From an uncultured Pelagibacteraceae bacterium (GTDB lineage Bacteria; Pseudomonadota; Alphaproteobacteria; Pelagibacterales; Pelagibacteraceae), in assembly GCA_902633515.1 (NCBI GenBank), contig CACPGB010000002.1, forward strand, positions 1-51,565: a stretch of DNA of 51,565 bases. The letters are read 5' to 3'. The stretch's first letter is position 1. Each line of letters starts with the position of its first letter. Positions 31,513 to 41,684 of this stretch are shown in pieces. The position numbers were made by a program, and so were the translations under genes. The notes under the pieces were generated by a model, which worked only from the letters and a program-made list of their open reading frames with translations, had not been told where the DNA came from and searched no databases.

Positions 31513-32067
31513 GTGAATAAATCTTTTTTAAAGTTTCTTACTGATTTTGGGCCCTTAGTAATTTTTTTTTACTACTATTACGATAGTGGAAAAGATTTAA
31601 AAGTTGCTATTCCGCCATTTATAATTGCGACAATTATAGCATTAACATTAGTTTGGTTTTTAGAAAAAAAAATACCTAAAGTTCCACTGTTAAGTGGAAT
31701 ATTAATTACTTTTTTTGGTGGCTTAACAATATATTTTAATAATCCTATCTTTATTTATGTTAAACCAACAATTATTAATATTTTATTCGGTTTAGCTCTA
31801 ATATTTGGAAGATATTTTACTAACGAACCTGTATTAAAAAAAATAATGGGGAAATCAATACTGTTAACTAATCAAGGGTGGGAATTGTTAAGTAAAAGAT
31901 GGATATTTTTTTTCTTTGGACTTGCAATCCTAAATGAATTGGTTTGGAGAACTCAGTCAGAGGAATTTTGGGTTAATTTTAAAGTATGGGGTTTACTTCC
32001 AATAACCTTTATTTTTACAGCTTTTCAAATCGGACTAATCAACAAACATAAAACTAATGAAGAATAA
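31513..32067 (+). CDS. septation protein A / inner membrane protein YciB (IspZ family)
   Basis: FLTDFGPLVIFFYYYY, LNELVWRTQSEEFWVNFKVWG. Confidence 0.92.
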   Translation: MNKSFLKFLTDFGPLVIFFYYYYDSGKDLKVAIPPFIIATIIALTLVWFLEKKIPKVPLLSGILITFFGGLTIYFNNPIFIYVKPTIINILFGLALIFGRYFTNEPVLKKIMGKSILLTNQGWELLSKRWIFFFFGLAILNELVWRTQSEEFWVNFKVWGLLPITFIFTAFQIGLINKHKTNEE

Positions 32068-32425
32068 TTTACAGCTTGTTATTAATAATCTTGATAAAAA
32101 AAAATTAGACGAAAATCATTTTTTTGAAAAAATAGAATTAAAAATAATATTAGATTTGTATGCAAAAATGGTGTCCGAGGGTTCCTGGAAAGATTATGGT
32201 CTTAACATTTCAAGTAAACAGGTTAGTTTTAGTGTTTTTAAAAATTCAGCAGAAAATGCTATGTATAAAATTTGTAAAAATTTTAAACCAAAAAATAAAA
32301 ATTTAAAATATTTAATTACAGATACAAATGGCAAAATTTTAAAAAATTCATCAGAGCTTAATGCTTTATTAAAATATACTAATTGGAAAAACTTTAAAAT
32401 AAATTTATCTTCTTTGACCAAATAA
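32057..32425 (+). CDS. DUF2794-like protein
   Basis: LILDLYAKMVSEGSWKDYGL-type sequence; RPKNKNLKYLITD..NGKIL. Confidence 0.65.
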   Translation: MKNNLQLVINNLDKKKLDENHFFEKIELKIILDLYAKMVSEGSWKDYGLNISSKQVSFSVFKNSAENAMYKICKNFKPKNKNLKYLITDTNGKILKNSSELNALLKYTNWKNFKINLSSLTK

Positions 32426-33169
32426 TCTTAAAAGCATTATAAATAAGTTAATGAAATCTAGATAAAGAGTTAAAGCACCCATAACTGCTTTTTTACCCAT
32501 CAATTCTCCAGTATCACTAGAAGAATACATATTTTTAATCTTTTGAGTATCGTAAGCAGTAAGACCAACGAAAATTAAAACACCCAAAACAGAGATCACA
32601 AAATACATCATTGAAGATTTCATGAAAATATTAACTAGTGATGCAATAATAATACCTATTAATCCCATCATTAAAAATGATCCAAGTTTAGTTAAATCTC
32701 TCTTTGTCGTGTAGCCATAAATACTCATAGCACCAAAAGTTGCCGAACAAATGAAAAATACTCTGGTTACACTCATACCCGTGTAAACCAACAAGATTGA
32801 AGAAAGTGATAATCCCATTAGAGCAGCAAAAATCCAAAAAGTTGTTTGAGCTTTTGATGCGCTCATTTTATTGATCCCAAAACTCATATAAAAAACAACA
32901 CCTAAAGGAGCTAGCATTACAATCCATTTAAGTCCTGACAAATAAATGGCATTTCCAACATCAGTGAGTGCTACAATAGAACCACCTGCATCAGTTACTA
33001 CTGACATTTTAAATGTTATTAGAGCTATAATACCTGTTAGTAATATTCCTGTAGCCATGTAATTATAAACCTTCAACATGTAGGCTCTTAGTCCCTCATC
33101 GGTAACTACAGAGGTTTGTTGTGCTGCAGCTTTAGCTCGAGCAAGTATACCTTTTTTATTAAATGCCAT
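32405..33169 (-). CDS. Bax inhibitor-1/YccA family membrane protein
   Basis: LRAYMLKVYNYMATGILLTG, LTAYDTQKIKNMY, GALTLYLDFINLFIMLLRLFG. Confidence 0.95.
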   Translation of the reverse strand: MAFNKKGILARAKAAAQQTSVVTDEGLRAYMLKVYNYMATGILLTGIIALITFKMSVVTDAGGSIVALTDVGNAIYLSGLKWIVMLAPLGVVFYMSFGINKMSASKAQTTFWIFAALMGLSLSSILLVYTGMSVTRVFFICSATFGAMSIYGYTTKRDLTKLGSFLMMGLIGIIIASLVNIFMKSSMMYFVISVLGVLIFVGLTAYDTQKIKNMYSSSDTGELMGKKAVMGALTLYLDFINLFIMLLRLFGQRR

Positions 33170-33252
33170 AATTAATTTATATATATAATCTTTTACTAAT
33201 TTTTCAAGATAGCTTAAAAGATTTATGTAAATTTATTACATATAAAATCACA

Positions 33253-34293
33253 ATGAACTATAAAAAATTAGGCAATACTGATCTAGATGTGAGTACAATT
33301 TGTCTCGGTACTATGACCTGGGGTGAACAAAATACTCAAGAGGAAGGATTCAAACAAATGGATTATTCATTAGATCATGGTGTAAACTTTTGGGATACTG
33401 CAGAAATTTACTCTATTCCCATGAGAGAGAAAACATATGGAGAAACAGAAAGAATAATCGGTAATTGGTTTCAAAAAACTAAAAAGAGAGACAAGATTGT
33501 TATAGCAACAAAAGTTTGTGGCAATACCTCCAACAAATATATTAGAGGGGGTGGTTATAATTTTGGTAAAGAAAAAATTTCTCAAGCTTTAGAGGAAAGT
33601 CTCAAAAGACTTAAAACTGACTACATTGATCTCTATCAACTACATTGGCCAGAAAGAAATACTAATTTTTTTGGTAAACATGGTTATGAACACGATGAAA
33701 ATGACAATGATTGGACACCATTTGAAGACATCCTTGAGAGTTTAAAAAAATTTATTGATCAAGGTAAAATTAGACACATAGGCTTATCTAATGAGACAGC
33801 ATGGGGGTTGTCAAAATTTCTTGAATTATCAAAATTAAAAAATTTACCAAAGATGATGTCAGTACAAAATCCTTACAATTTGCTTAATAGAACTTATGAA
33901 GTTGGACTTGCAGAAATTTCTGTAAGAGAAAAAAGTGGCTTATTAGCCTATTCCCCTTTAGCGTTTGGTTACTTAACAGGAAAATATAGGAATAATAATC
34001 TACCAGAAAAATCAAGAATGAAATTATTTAAAGATTTTACAAGATATAAAAATGAAAATGGTCAAAAAGCTATAGAAGAATATTATAATTTATCACAAAA
34101 ATTCAATATTGATTTTACTCAAATGTCATTAAAGTTCTGTGAAATTCAGCCATTTACGACAAGTGTAATTATAGGTGCAACTACAATCGAACAGTTGAAA
34201 ACAAATATAGAAAGTGTAAATGTAAGTTTAACAAGCGAAATTTTAAATGAAATTAATAAAATTCAAAAAAAATTCCCAAACCCATGTCCATAA
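33253..34293 (+). CDS. aldo/keto reductase (Tas-like)
   Basis: LGNTDLDVSTICLGTMTWGEQNTQEE, VNFWDTAEIY, DYIDLYQLHWPER. Confidence 0.95.
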   Translation: MNYKKLGNTDLDVSTICLGTMTWGEQNTQEEGFKQMDYSLDHGVNFWDTAEIYSIPMREKTYGETERIIGNWFQKTKKRDKIVIATKVCGNTSNKYIRGGGYNFGKEKISQALEESLKRLKTDYIDLYQLHWPERNTNFFGKHGYEHDENDNDWTPFEDILESLKKFIDQGKIRHIGLSNETAWGLSKFLELSKLKNLPKMMSVQNPYNLLNRTYEVGLAEISVREKSGLLAYSPLAFGYLTGKYRNNNLPEKSRMKLFKDFTRYKNENGQKAIEEYYNLSQKFNIDFTQMSLKFCEIQPFTTSVIIGATTIEQLKTNIESVNVSLTSEILNEINKIQKKFPNPCP

Positions 34294-34796
34294 TTAAAAA
34301 AATTTTATTTATATTTCTATTTTTTACTTTTTTTTTTAGCTCAAAAACTTTTGGCGAAGATTTTAAAAAAGTTGGTAAATATAAAGACTGGGAAACAATT
34401 ATTTTAGCAAAAGCGTCTGGCAAAATTTGTTTTGCTCAATCTTCACCCATTTTGCAATCTCCAAAAACAAATAAAAGAGATGCAAGATTGTTTGTAACAT
34501 TTAGACCTGTTGAGAAAATTACCAATGAAATTAGCACTACTGCTGGTTATGAGTTTAATAAAAACAATACTGTCTTAGCTACTTCAGGTAATAACAAATT
34601 TAAATTTGATATTAAACAACAAGGTTTTGCGTGGATGACTAGTAATAAAAAAGAAAAAATAATGGTCAAAATTATGAAGAAAGGATCGAGAATAATGGTA
34701 ACTGGATACAATGAAAAAGGATCTCAAACAATTGATCATTATTCATTACTTGGCTTCACAAAAGCATATGACACTGCAAAAAAAGCTTGTAGTTAG
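34284..34796 (+). CDS. invasion associated locus B (IalB) family protein
   Basis: Signal peptide; YKDWETI..GKICFAQSSP. Confidence 0.8.
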   Translation: MSIIKKILFIFLFFTFFFSSKTFGEDFKKVGKYKDWETIILAKASGKICFAQSSPILQSPKTNKRDARLFVTFRPVEKITNEISTTAGYEFNKNNTVLATSGNNKFKFDIKQQGFAWMTSNKKEKIMVKIMKKGSRIMVTGYNEKGSQTIDHYSLLGFTKAYDTAKKACS

Positions 34797-34799
34797 TTA

Positions 34800-35987
34800 A
34801 TGAAATCAAATAAGAGAATTGTCTTAGCTTATTCAGGGGGTTTAGATACATCTATCATCCTAAAATGGCTTCAGGAAAATTATAATGCAGAAGTAATTTG
34901 CTACACTGCGGATATTGGACAAGAAATTAATCGAAAAAAAATTATTTCAAATGCAAAAAAGTTTGGTGTTAAAAAAATAATTATAAATGATTTAAAAAAT
35001 ATTTTTGTGAAAGACTATGTATTTCCTATGATACGTGGTCATGCCATTTATGAAGGTATTTATCTACTAGGAACCTCAATTGCCAGACCTTTGATAGCAA
35101 AAGATCAAATAAAAGTTGCAAAGAAATTTAAAGCATTTGCTGTGTCTCATGGTGCGACAGGAAAAGGGAATGACCAAATTAGATTTGAACTGGGATACCA
35201 TTATTTTGGTCCAAAAATAAAAATTATTGCACCCTGGAGAATATGGAATTTGAAATCTAGATCAGATTTAATTAATTACGCAAAGAAAAATAGTATACCT
35301 ATTCCAAGAGATAAAAAAGGTGCATCTCCTTTTTCAGTAGACGATAATCTTTTTCACACATCGACAGAGGGTAAGGTTTTAGAAAATCCAAAAAATTCTG
35401 CACCAGAATTTATCTTTCAAAGAACAGTTTCTCCTGAAAAGGCTCCCAATAAAGCCTCGTACATATCTATTAACTTTAAAAATGGTGACCCAATTGGAGT
35501 CAACGGAAAAAAGTTAGGTCCAGCAAAATTACTTAAAAAATTAAATGATATGGCTGGGAAAAATGGAATTGGAAGAGTTGATCTTGTTGAAAATAGATTT
35601 TTAGGCATCAAGTCTAGAGGGGTTTACGAAACTCCAGGGGGTACATTATTAATCAATGCACATAGAGCAATAGAGTCAGTAACTCTTGATAGAGAAACAA
35701 TGCACAAGAAAGATGCTATTATGTCGAGATATGCAGAATTAATATATAATGGATATTGGTTTTCAAAAGAAAGGTTTAAACTCCAAAAAATTGTGGATTC
35801 GAAAAGAAATAAGATTAATGGGTCTGTTAAACTAAAGCTTTATAAGGGGAATGTTATAATTCAATCTAGAATTACAAAAAGCACTGCTTACTCAATGAAA
35901 AAGGTTTCGTTTGAGGAAAATAAATCATTTATCAAATCAAATGTGGAAAGATTTATAAATTCTCACAAAAAAAAGATAAGAAACTAG
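34800..35987 (+). CDS. argG: argininosuccinate synthase
   Basis: VLAYSGGLDTSIILKWL, HGATGKGNDQIRFE, DNLFHTSTEGKVLE. Confidence 0.98.
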   Translation: MKSNKRIVLAYSGGLDTSIILKWLQENYNAEVICYTADIGQEINRKKIISNAKKFGVKKIIINDLKNIFVKDYVFPMIRGHAIYEGIYLLGTSIARPLIAKDQIKVAKKFKAFAVSHGATGKGNDQIRFELGYHYFGPKIKIIAPWRIWNLKSRSDLINYAKKNSIPIPRDKKGASPFSVDDNLFHTSTEGKVLENPKNSAPEFIFQRTVSPEKAPNKASYISINFKNGDPIGVNGKKLGPAKLLKKLNDMAGKNGIGRVDLVENRFLGIKSRGVYETPGGTLLINAHRAIESVTLDRETMHKKDAIMSRYAELIYNGYWFSKERFKLQKIVDSKRNKINGSVKLKLYKGNVIIQSRITKSTAYSMKKVSFEENKSFIKSNVERFINSHKKKIRN

Positions 35988-36047
35988 CTGATTATTTGAG
36001 GACAAATTGGGGATTGTTTATTTTTGAAAAAAACTTAATTTAAATCC

Positions 36048-36506
36048 ATGGAATCATTTAAAAATTGGATGCGAGATACAGCAAATATTTTGTTTGATGA
36101 TAGCAAAAATGATCTGAGGTCATTACCAAAAACTGTAAGATTACAAATTTTACTAGTCTTAAGTTTTATTTGGACAACTGTTTTTAGTTTATATGTATTT
36201 TCATATACAACTTTTGTATTTGGTTGGACTGGACTTTTTTTGGCACACATTGGTTTGATATTCGCTGTTTACTTGACGTTTAAACATTTTCACAGAGCTG
36301 AGGAAAATTCCGCTAGTGTCTTCAAAACAAAAAATTTTGACCCTTTTAAAATAATGGTTTTAGTCTTTGTTATCGTGTTTATATTCGTCTTTTCAAAAGG
36401 AATTGAGGTATTGACAAGTCCAAACCCATATTCATATTCAATTCCATATGATGGTTCCTCAAAATCAGTATTTGAAAAATGGCTACCATTTAGTAAAGAT
36501 AAATAA
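36048..36506 (+). CDS. hypothetical multi-TM protein
   Basis: Several TM helices; tight spacing to following gene. Confidence 0.65.
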   Translation: MESFKNWMRDTANILFDDSKNDLRSLPKTVRLQILLVLSFIWTTVFSLYVFSYTTFVFGWTGLFLAHIGLIFAVYLTFKHFHRAEENSASVFKTKNFDPFKIMVLVFVIVFIFVFSKGIEVLTSPNPYSYSIPYDGSSKSVFEKWLPFSKDK

Positions 36507-36512
36507 TCAATA

Positions 36513-36893
36513 ATGGAAAAAATAGCAAAAAACTTACAACTCATTTTAATGTGCATAATTCTGATAAGCACAGTCATTGCAGTTGGTATAGAAATTTATA
36601 AAATGTTTGAAAGTCGATTAGTTACATTGGCTGATTTATTGTTGATGTTTCTTTACCTAGAAGTTCTCGCAATGGTAAGGGTTTTTTGGAACCAACAATC
36701 AATTAGTATCACACTGCCACTATTAATAGCAATTACTGCATTAGCACGATTTATTATTCTTCAAGGAAAAGAAATGGATCCGAGTGCATTAGTGTATGAA
36801 GCTGTTGCAATAGTTCTAATAGCAGGCGCTATTGTAATCTTGAGATTGAGACATAGTGACAAATTAGGTCTAAAGAAAAAAAAATCAAAATAA
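36513..36893 (+). CDS. PsiE-like phosphate-starvation-inducible family membrane protein
   Basis: TLADLLLMFLYLEVLAMVRVFW pattern. Confidence 0.75.
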   Translation: MEKIAKNLQLILMCIILISTVIAVGIEIYKMFESRLVTLADLLLMFLYLEVLAMVRVFWNQQSISITLPLLIAITALARFIILQGKEMDPSALVYEAVAIVLIAGAIVILRLRHSDKLGLKKKKSK

Positions 36894-36898
36894 TTTAA

Positions 36899-38038
36899 AT
36901 GAATTTTGAAGCTTCAAGGGCTAAGGCCTTAGACAAATTAAATTATTTTGTAGAAAACAATCTCTTAGAGTATTCAAAACTTAGAAACTTTGATTTTGGG
37001 CCAAAGAATAGATCTAATATTTCTTGTTTGTCTCCATATATAACTCACGGGGTTATCAACGAAAAAGAAGTAATTAAGAAATCACTTAGCAAATTTTCTT
37101 TTTCAAAAAATGAAAAATTTATTCAAGAAGTTTTGTGGCGTACTTACTGGAAAGGTTGGCTAGAATTAAGACCCAATGTTTGGACAGACTACTTGATTGA
37201 ATTAAATAAAATTAAGGAAGATTTTAAAAATAGCCAAAATTATAAAAACGCTACTGCAGGAAAAACTAAAATAGAATGTTTTAATGATTGGGTTATTGAG
37301 CTTAAGGAAAACAACTATTTACATAATCATACAAGAATGTGGTTTGCTAGTATTTGGATTTTTACTTTAGAATTGCCTTGGCAGTTGGGAGCAGAATTTT
37401 TTATGCAACACCTTTATGATGGGGATGCTGCATCTAATACCCTTGGTTGGAGATGGGTAGCTGGAGTTCAAACACAAGGAAAACATTATTTAGCAAGTGA
37501 GTGGAATATTAAGAAATTTACTAACAATAAATACAATAATATTAAATTGAATGAAAATGCTCCTCCTAAAATTTCTGAAAAAACTTACTCAATTATCAAA
37601 CAAGATTTTAACAATAGGAATATTGTTGATGGAAATCTTTTAATTTTTGAAAATAGCTTATCATTTGAAAACTCTGATTTTCAGGAAACAAAGTTTAAAA
37701 AAATTTTTATTATTTTAAATAAAAATGAAAATAGATCTATCAAACTAAGTGAAAAAGTTATTAAATTTAAATCAATCTTAATTGACGATCAAAAGCAAAG
37801 GTTAAAAGATAAATCTATTGATTGTGAGGTGATAGATATAGGAGAAATTAAAAATTTAGGTCAGGAATTAATTGCTTTATACCCAACTGTAGGTGAAAAC
37901 CTTGATTATTTAAATTTAAATAATTTAAAGTTAGATTTTTTATATAGAAAACTCGATCAATACTCTTGGAAATATTGTAATAAAGGTTTTTTTAATTTTA
38001 AAAATTATATTCCAAAAATTATTTCAACGCTTAATTAA
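36899..38038 (+). CDS. photolyase/cryptochrome-family FAD-binding protein, FAD domain at N-terminus
   Basis: SCLSPYITHGVI, FIQEVLWRTYWKGWLE, LHNHTRMWFASIWIF, HLYDGDAASNTLGWRWVAG; no alpha/beta domain N-terminal to it. Confidence 0.85.
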   Translation: MNFEASRAKALDKLNYFVENNLLEYSKLRNFDFGPKNRSNISCLSPYITHGVINEKEVIKKSLSKFSFSKNEKFIQEVLWRTYWKGWLELRPNVWTDYLIELNKIKEDFKNSQNYKNATAGKTKIECFNDWVIELKENNYLHNHTRMWFASIWIFTLELPWQLGAEFFMQHLYDGDAASNTLGWRWVAGVQTQGKHYLASEWNIKKFTNNKYNNIKLNENAPPKISEKTYSIIKQDFNNRNIVDGNLLIFENSLSFENSDFQETKFKKIFIILNKNENRSIKLSEKVIKFKSILIDDQKQRLKDKSIDCEVIDIGEIKNLGQELIALYPTVGENLDYLNLNNLKLDFLYRKLDQYSWKYCNKGFFNFKNYIPKIISTLN

Positions 38039-38256
38039 AACCACCTAAACATTCCAATAATTCCAGCTGTGGCGTAAAAAAATTGTAAAAATAATATTCC
38101 TCTGTGACCCCCCCTGTAAGCCCAAATTCCAATTAAGATTGCAGATAAAACTAGCAAACAAAAGCCGAAAAACTCTATACCAATATTCATAGCCACAAAT
38201 AATGAATACAATATAGCAGTGATAACACCTGCCCACTCAAAAATTTTATTATTCAT
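38035..38256 (-). CDS. small hypothetical membrane protein
   Basis: 73 aa, two to three TM segments. Confidence 0.6.
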   Translation of the reverse strand: MNNKIFEWAGVITAILYSLFVAMNIGIEFFGFCLLVLSAILIGIWAYRGGHRGILFLQFFYATAGIIGMFRWF

Positions 38257-38262
38257 ATTTTT

Positions 38263-38964
38263 CTATCTTGCGAGTTTTATAAAAATATCACCCATTCCAG
38301 CATCTAAATTTTCTAAAGGTGTATTGTTTCTCAACTCACAATAGCTACCTGTTACTTGATGACTTTTAACAAAGTCTATTTCATCTTTTGCACAATTTTT
38401 CCCGTTGTGTAATAAACCTATTACTATTCGATCGTTGATATTGTAAACCTGTTTATCATTAATTTTATCACCATCACAAAAATAATCTTTATTTACTCTG
38501 TTTGGAAAGTCTTCTTTCTTGCAGGGATTTTTAATTGTAAAAACAAAAAACTCTTTTATACCATCACTAAATTTATGTTTCATTTTTTGAACCTTAGAGT
38601 ATTTCATAATATCACATGAACATGGGATACAGCATTTATAGTAGCTGCCACAAATCTTATTTTTAGTTTCTCTTTCGTTAACAAATATAAAATCTGGCTG
38701 ACTGTTAGGATCAATTAATGAACCAGATACAGCACAATATAATTTATTGTACTCTATAAAATCTTTATAAGTATTGTCTTTATCAATTATATATTTAAAG
38801 AATTTTGGACCTGCAGCATTTCTATTTTTATCAGGAAATATTCTTGACCAGTCATTAATCAAATCTTTGTAATAATTTTTTTCTGATGAGCTTGAAATAT
38901 TTGAAAAAGACAAAACTAAAGTAAAAATAATTGATAATTTGATAATTTTTTTTATAAATTTCAT
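38263..38964 (-). CDS. exported cysteine-rich hypothetical protein
   Basis: Signal-like N-term; KICGSYYKCCIPCSCD motif. Confidence 0.7.
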   Translation of the reverse strand: MKFIKKIIKLSIIFTLVLSFSNISSSSEKNYYKDLINDWSRIFPDKNRNAAGPKFFKYIIDKDNTYKDFIEYNKLYCAVSGSLIDPNSQPDFIFVNERETKNKICGSYYKCCIPCSCDIMKYSKVQKMKHKFSDGIKEFFVFTIKNPCKKEDFPNRVNKDYFCDGDKINDKQVYNINDRIVIGLLHNGKNCAKDEIDFVKSHQVTGSYCELRNNTPLENLDAGMGDIFIKLAR

Positions 38965-39117
38965 TTATTTACAATTAGAATTTTTCAATAATTGATTAGT
39001 GTAAATTAATAGATGCTATTTTCTAGTGTAAAATATTGAAAATTTATATTTTTTTATTCAACATTTGTCGCACCAAATAAACTTTTTAAATTATTAATTT
39101 TTATATAATTAGTTCCT

Positions 39118-39591
39118 ATGAAAAAAATTTTTTCAATAATCTCTCTATTTGCAATGATTTTAATACCATCAATCACATCTGCAAATATAATTAATAAACT
39201 TAATGAGACTGGAAAATTTACTAAATTAAACGAAACTCTTACTAAGTCAGGATTAAATAAAAATTTAGAAGGTGACGGACCATTTACAGTTTTTGCACCA
39301 TTAGATGATGCATTTGCTGCAATTAGTGCACAAACATACTATGGCCTATTAAGAGAAGAGAATAAACAAAAGCTAGTAAATATTTTAGGAAGACACGTCT
39401 TTTCAAAAAAAATAACTTCTTCGGAAATAGATGGTGAGATAAAACTTAAGGCAATTAATGGTGAAGAAATAACAATCAAAAAAGTTAATGGTATAGTTTA
39501 TATAAATGAAGCTGAAGTTGTAACGGCTGATATTGAAGCCTCAAATGGTGTAATCCATTTTATAAATAGAGTTCTTCAACCTTTAAATTAG
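39118..39591 (+). CDS. exported fasciclin (FAS1) domain protein
   Basis: GPFTVFAPLDDAFAAI, GRHVFSKKI, NGVIHFINRVLQP. Confidence 0.95.
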   Translation: MKKIFSIISLFAMILIPSITSANIINKLNETGKFTKLNETLTKSGLNKNLEGDGPFTVFAPLDDAFAAISAQTYYGLLREENKQKLVNILGRHVFSKKITSSEIDGEIKLKAINGEEITIKKVNGIVYINEAEVVTADIEASNGVIHFINRVLQPLN

Positions 39592-41033
39592 TTTGATTGA
39601 TTCAAGGTAATTGTCTTATTTAATTTTTTAACAGAAATTGTTTCTATTTTACCATTTGTCCATTTAACCTGAATTTTTATATTTTTTTCATTTTTTCTAA
39701 TTCCAAAATGAGCCACTGGCTCCATTTGGCAAAGATAACCAGATCCAGAGTCGATTGTTTTAGAGTGTTTTCTTAAATTTGAAATTAATGTAACTGTTGC
39801 TCCTCTTGCAGGTGCACCATATTTATTTAAAGGTTTAATTCTTAAATATTTATTTTTTGGGTTTACTTTTGCTCTATACAACGACAATGGCTGATCAAAA
39901 CTTTCCCCATGAGAAACTAACAACTCTAGCACACCGTCATTATCTATATCAGCAACTGCTGCGCCAGTTCCATATCCATTTGGCTCTAAGCCAACCTCTA
40001 ATGGTATTTGCTCTATCAAACCATTATCTAAAATTTTAAAAAGTTTGTTTGGTTCACCGATATTATTCATGAATACTTCGTCGTAACCATCATTATCAAA
40101 ATCAGCTGAAATGACGGTTCTTATTCTTGATGGTTCATCAAAAGGTGGTTTAGCTATATCTTCAAAAATATTATCTTTAAGCACATAAGCTCTGTGAAAT
40201 CCTCCCCAATTTCCATTTAAAATATCCAATCGTCCTCTATAATAAATATCAGCTAAAGCAGTTCCTCTGCCATTTTGAAGGATGTCTTGTACTCTATATT
40301 CATTGGCGACATCTAAGAATTTACCATTATTATTTTTATATAAAAAATTTGCTCCTCTCTCATTAGCGGCGAACACATCAATCTTATCAGAAATAATATG
40401 TCCAGCTACGACTGCTCGACCACCAGTAATCTTAGCAAGATTAAGTTGTACAGATTTATCGACTATGATGTCGTCAGTATATTCATAAAACCTTGTTGGT
40501 CCGCCATAATTAGCAACATAAATCCCATAATTTCCGTCACCTTTTCTATCGACACAAACAACTGATCTGCCAGCAGTTAAATTAAGGTCTCTCTGGTTTT
40601 TTCCGATTTCAAATAAATCTATATATTCATCTTTTTTTAAATCTATAAGTCTATCTGAATATTTTTTTGTACCACTATAAGTATCAGTGTTAAGAAAATA
40701 TATTTCTTCGTATCCATCTTTATCTATATCGCATGCAGCTACACCAATTGTTCTTCTAAACTCATCTGTAAATTTTTTTTGTTTTACAATATTAATTAAT
40801 TTTCCGTCTTCGTATGATAAAGCTAAATTTAGATAACCAAAACCTGTAACTACAAAATCAAAATTTCCATCTTGATTTACATCCGTTACAGAAACTCCAT
40901 AACTAAGTCTTTTGGGATTATCAACAATTTGGTTTGTAATATCCTCAAAGAAATCGGCATATAGACCGTTCGGGGTAAGTAAAAAAAATAAAACTACTAT
41001 TTTTTTTAAATATTTATTTATTTTAATTTTCAT
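39588..41033 (-). CDS. exported FG-GAP/VCBS repeat protein with ASPIC/UnbV-like C-terminus
   Basis: DVNQDGNFDFVVTG, DIDKDGYEEIYF, DFDNDGYDEVFM, DIDNDGVLELLVSHG; C-term YLRIKPLNKYGAPARGATV. Confidence 0.88.
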   Translation of the reverse strand: MKIKINKYLKKIVVLFFLLTPNGLYADFFEDITNQIVDNPKRLSYGVSVTDVNQDGNFDFVVTGFGYLNLALSYEDGKLINIVKQKKFTDEFRRTIGVAACDIDKDGYEEIYFLNTDTYSGTKKYSDRLIDLKKDEYIDLFEIGKNQRDLNLTAGRSVVCVDRKGDGNYGIYVANYGGPTRFYEYTDDIIVDKSVQLNLAKITGGRAVVAGHIISDKIDVFAANERGANFLYKNNNGKFLDVANEYRVQDILQNGRGTALADIYYRGRLDILNGNWGGFHRAYVLKDNIFEDIAKPPFDEPSRIRTVISADFDNDGYDEVFMNNIGEPNKLFKILDNGLIEQIPLEVGLEPNGYGTGAAVADIDNDGVLELLVSHGESFDQPLSLYRAKVNPKNKYLRIKPLNKYGAPARGATVTLISNLRKHSKTIDSGSGYLCQMEPVAHFGIRKNEKNIKIQVKWTNGKIETISVKKLNKTITLNQSN

Positions 41034-41556
41034 TTTTTTTACTTTTATATTTTTTCATCCAATCACCAAATATTTTTATAGCATCCTCCATATCCCTAGT
41101 TTTGTTAGGATGGTTCTTTGCTCTACCCAGCATGGTTGCGATAACATTCACCTGATACTTAGTTGAACGATTTTGAATAGTTTTAATTGTGTAAAGAGCT
41201 TTTTCCTTGTTTTTAAATCCCAAACCTTGAGTAGTGGTTTTAGGATTGTAATCTGAATAAAGCGATAAATTTATAGGTCTAAATTTTTTACTTAGTGGCA
41301 TTTTATCTATGATTTTAAACGCTATTTTGTAGTTAAGGTTATCCATCTTCTTTTTAGATTTTCCATCGAAACCAATTAAATTAATAGAAGATTTTTCCTT
41401 CTTATTAATTTTACAAATTAATTTTACATATCTTTTATGAAAATCTTTTATTTTAGCTTGATAAATTTTTTTAGCCTCTAGATAGGTTCTATCCTTATAA
41501 TTTGGCGTAGAAACAAGTAAGATTCTAGTTTTCCATTTGTATTTTTCTAAGTTCAT
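41023..41556 (-). CDS. uncharacterised protein with DUF4174-like N-terminal half
   Basis: YKWKTRILLVSTPNYKDRTYLEAKKIYQAKIKDFHKR; basic C-terminal half. Confidence 0.6.
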   Translation of the reverse strand: MNLEKYKWKTRILLVSTPNYKDRTYLEAKKIYQAKIKDFHKRYVKLICKINKKEKSSINLIGFDGKSKKKMDNLNYKIAFKIIDKMPLSKKFRPINLSLYSDYNPKTTTQGLGFKNKEKALYTIKTIQNRSTKYQVNVIATMLGRAKNHPNKTRDMEDAIKIFGDWMKKYKSKKNEN

Positions 41557-41684
41557 ATTTTTTTGCTAGAACATCTCTTTGAACAATACTTAACTCTTTC
41601 CCAATTTAACTTCCATTTTTTTCTCCATGTAAAAGGTTTTTTACAAATAATACAGATTTTAAAAGGAAGATTTTCTTTTCTCAC
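41553..41684 (-). CDS. DUF2256-like small zinc-finger protein (GTG start), not in ORF track
   Basis: Manual translation: (V/M)RKENLPFKICIICKKPFTWRKKWKLNWERVKYCSKRCSSKKI*; CxxC...CxxxC; ATGA overlap with downstream gene; GTG overlaps photolyase TAG. Confidence 0.8.
   Translation of the reverse strand: MRKENLPFKICIICKKPFTWRKKWKLNWERVKYCSKRCSSKKI

Noticed and set aside
39588-39591. Overlapping convergent stop codons (also at 38035-38038, 32405-32425, 13250-13257)
   Set aside because: Common in streamlined genomes; not evidence of a special mechanism.
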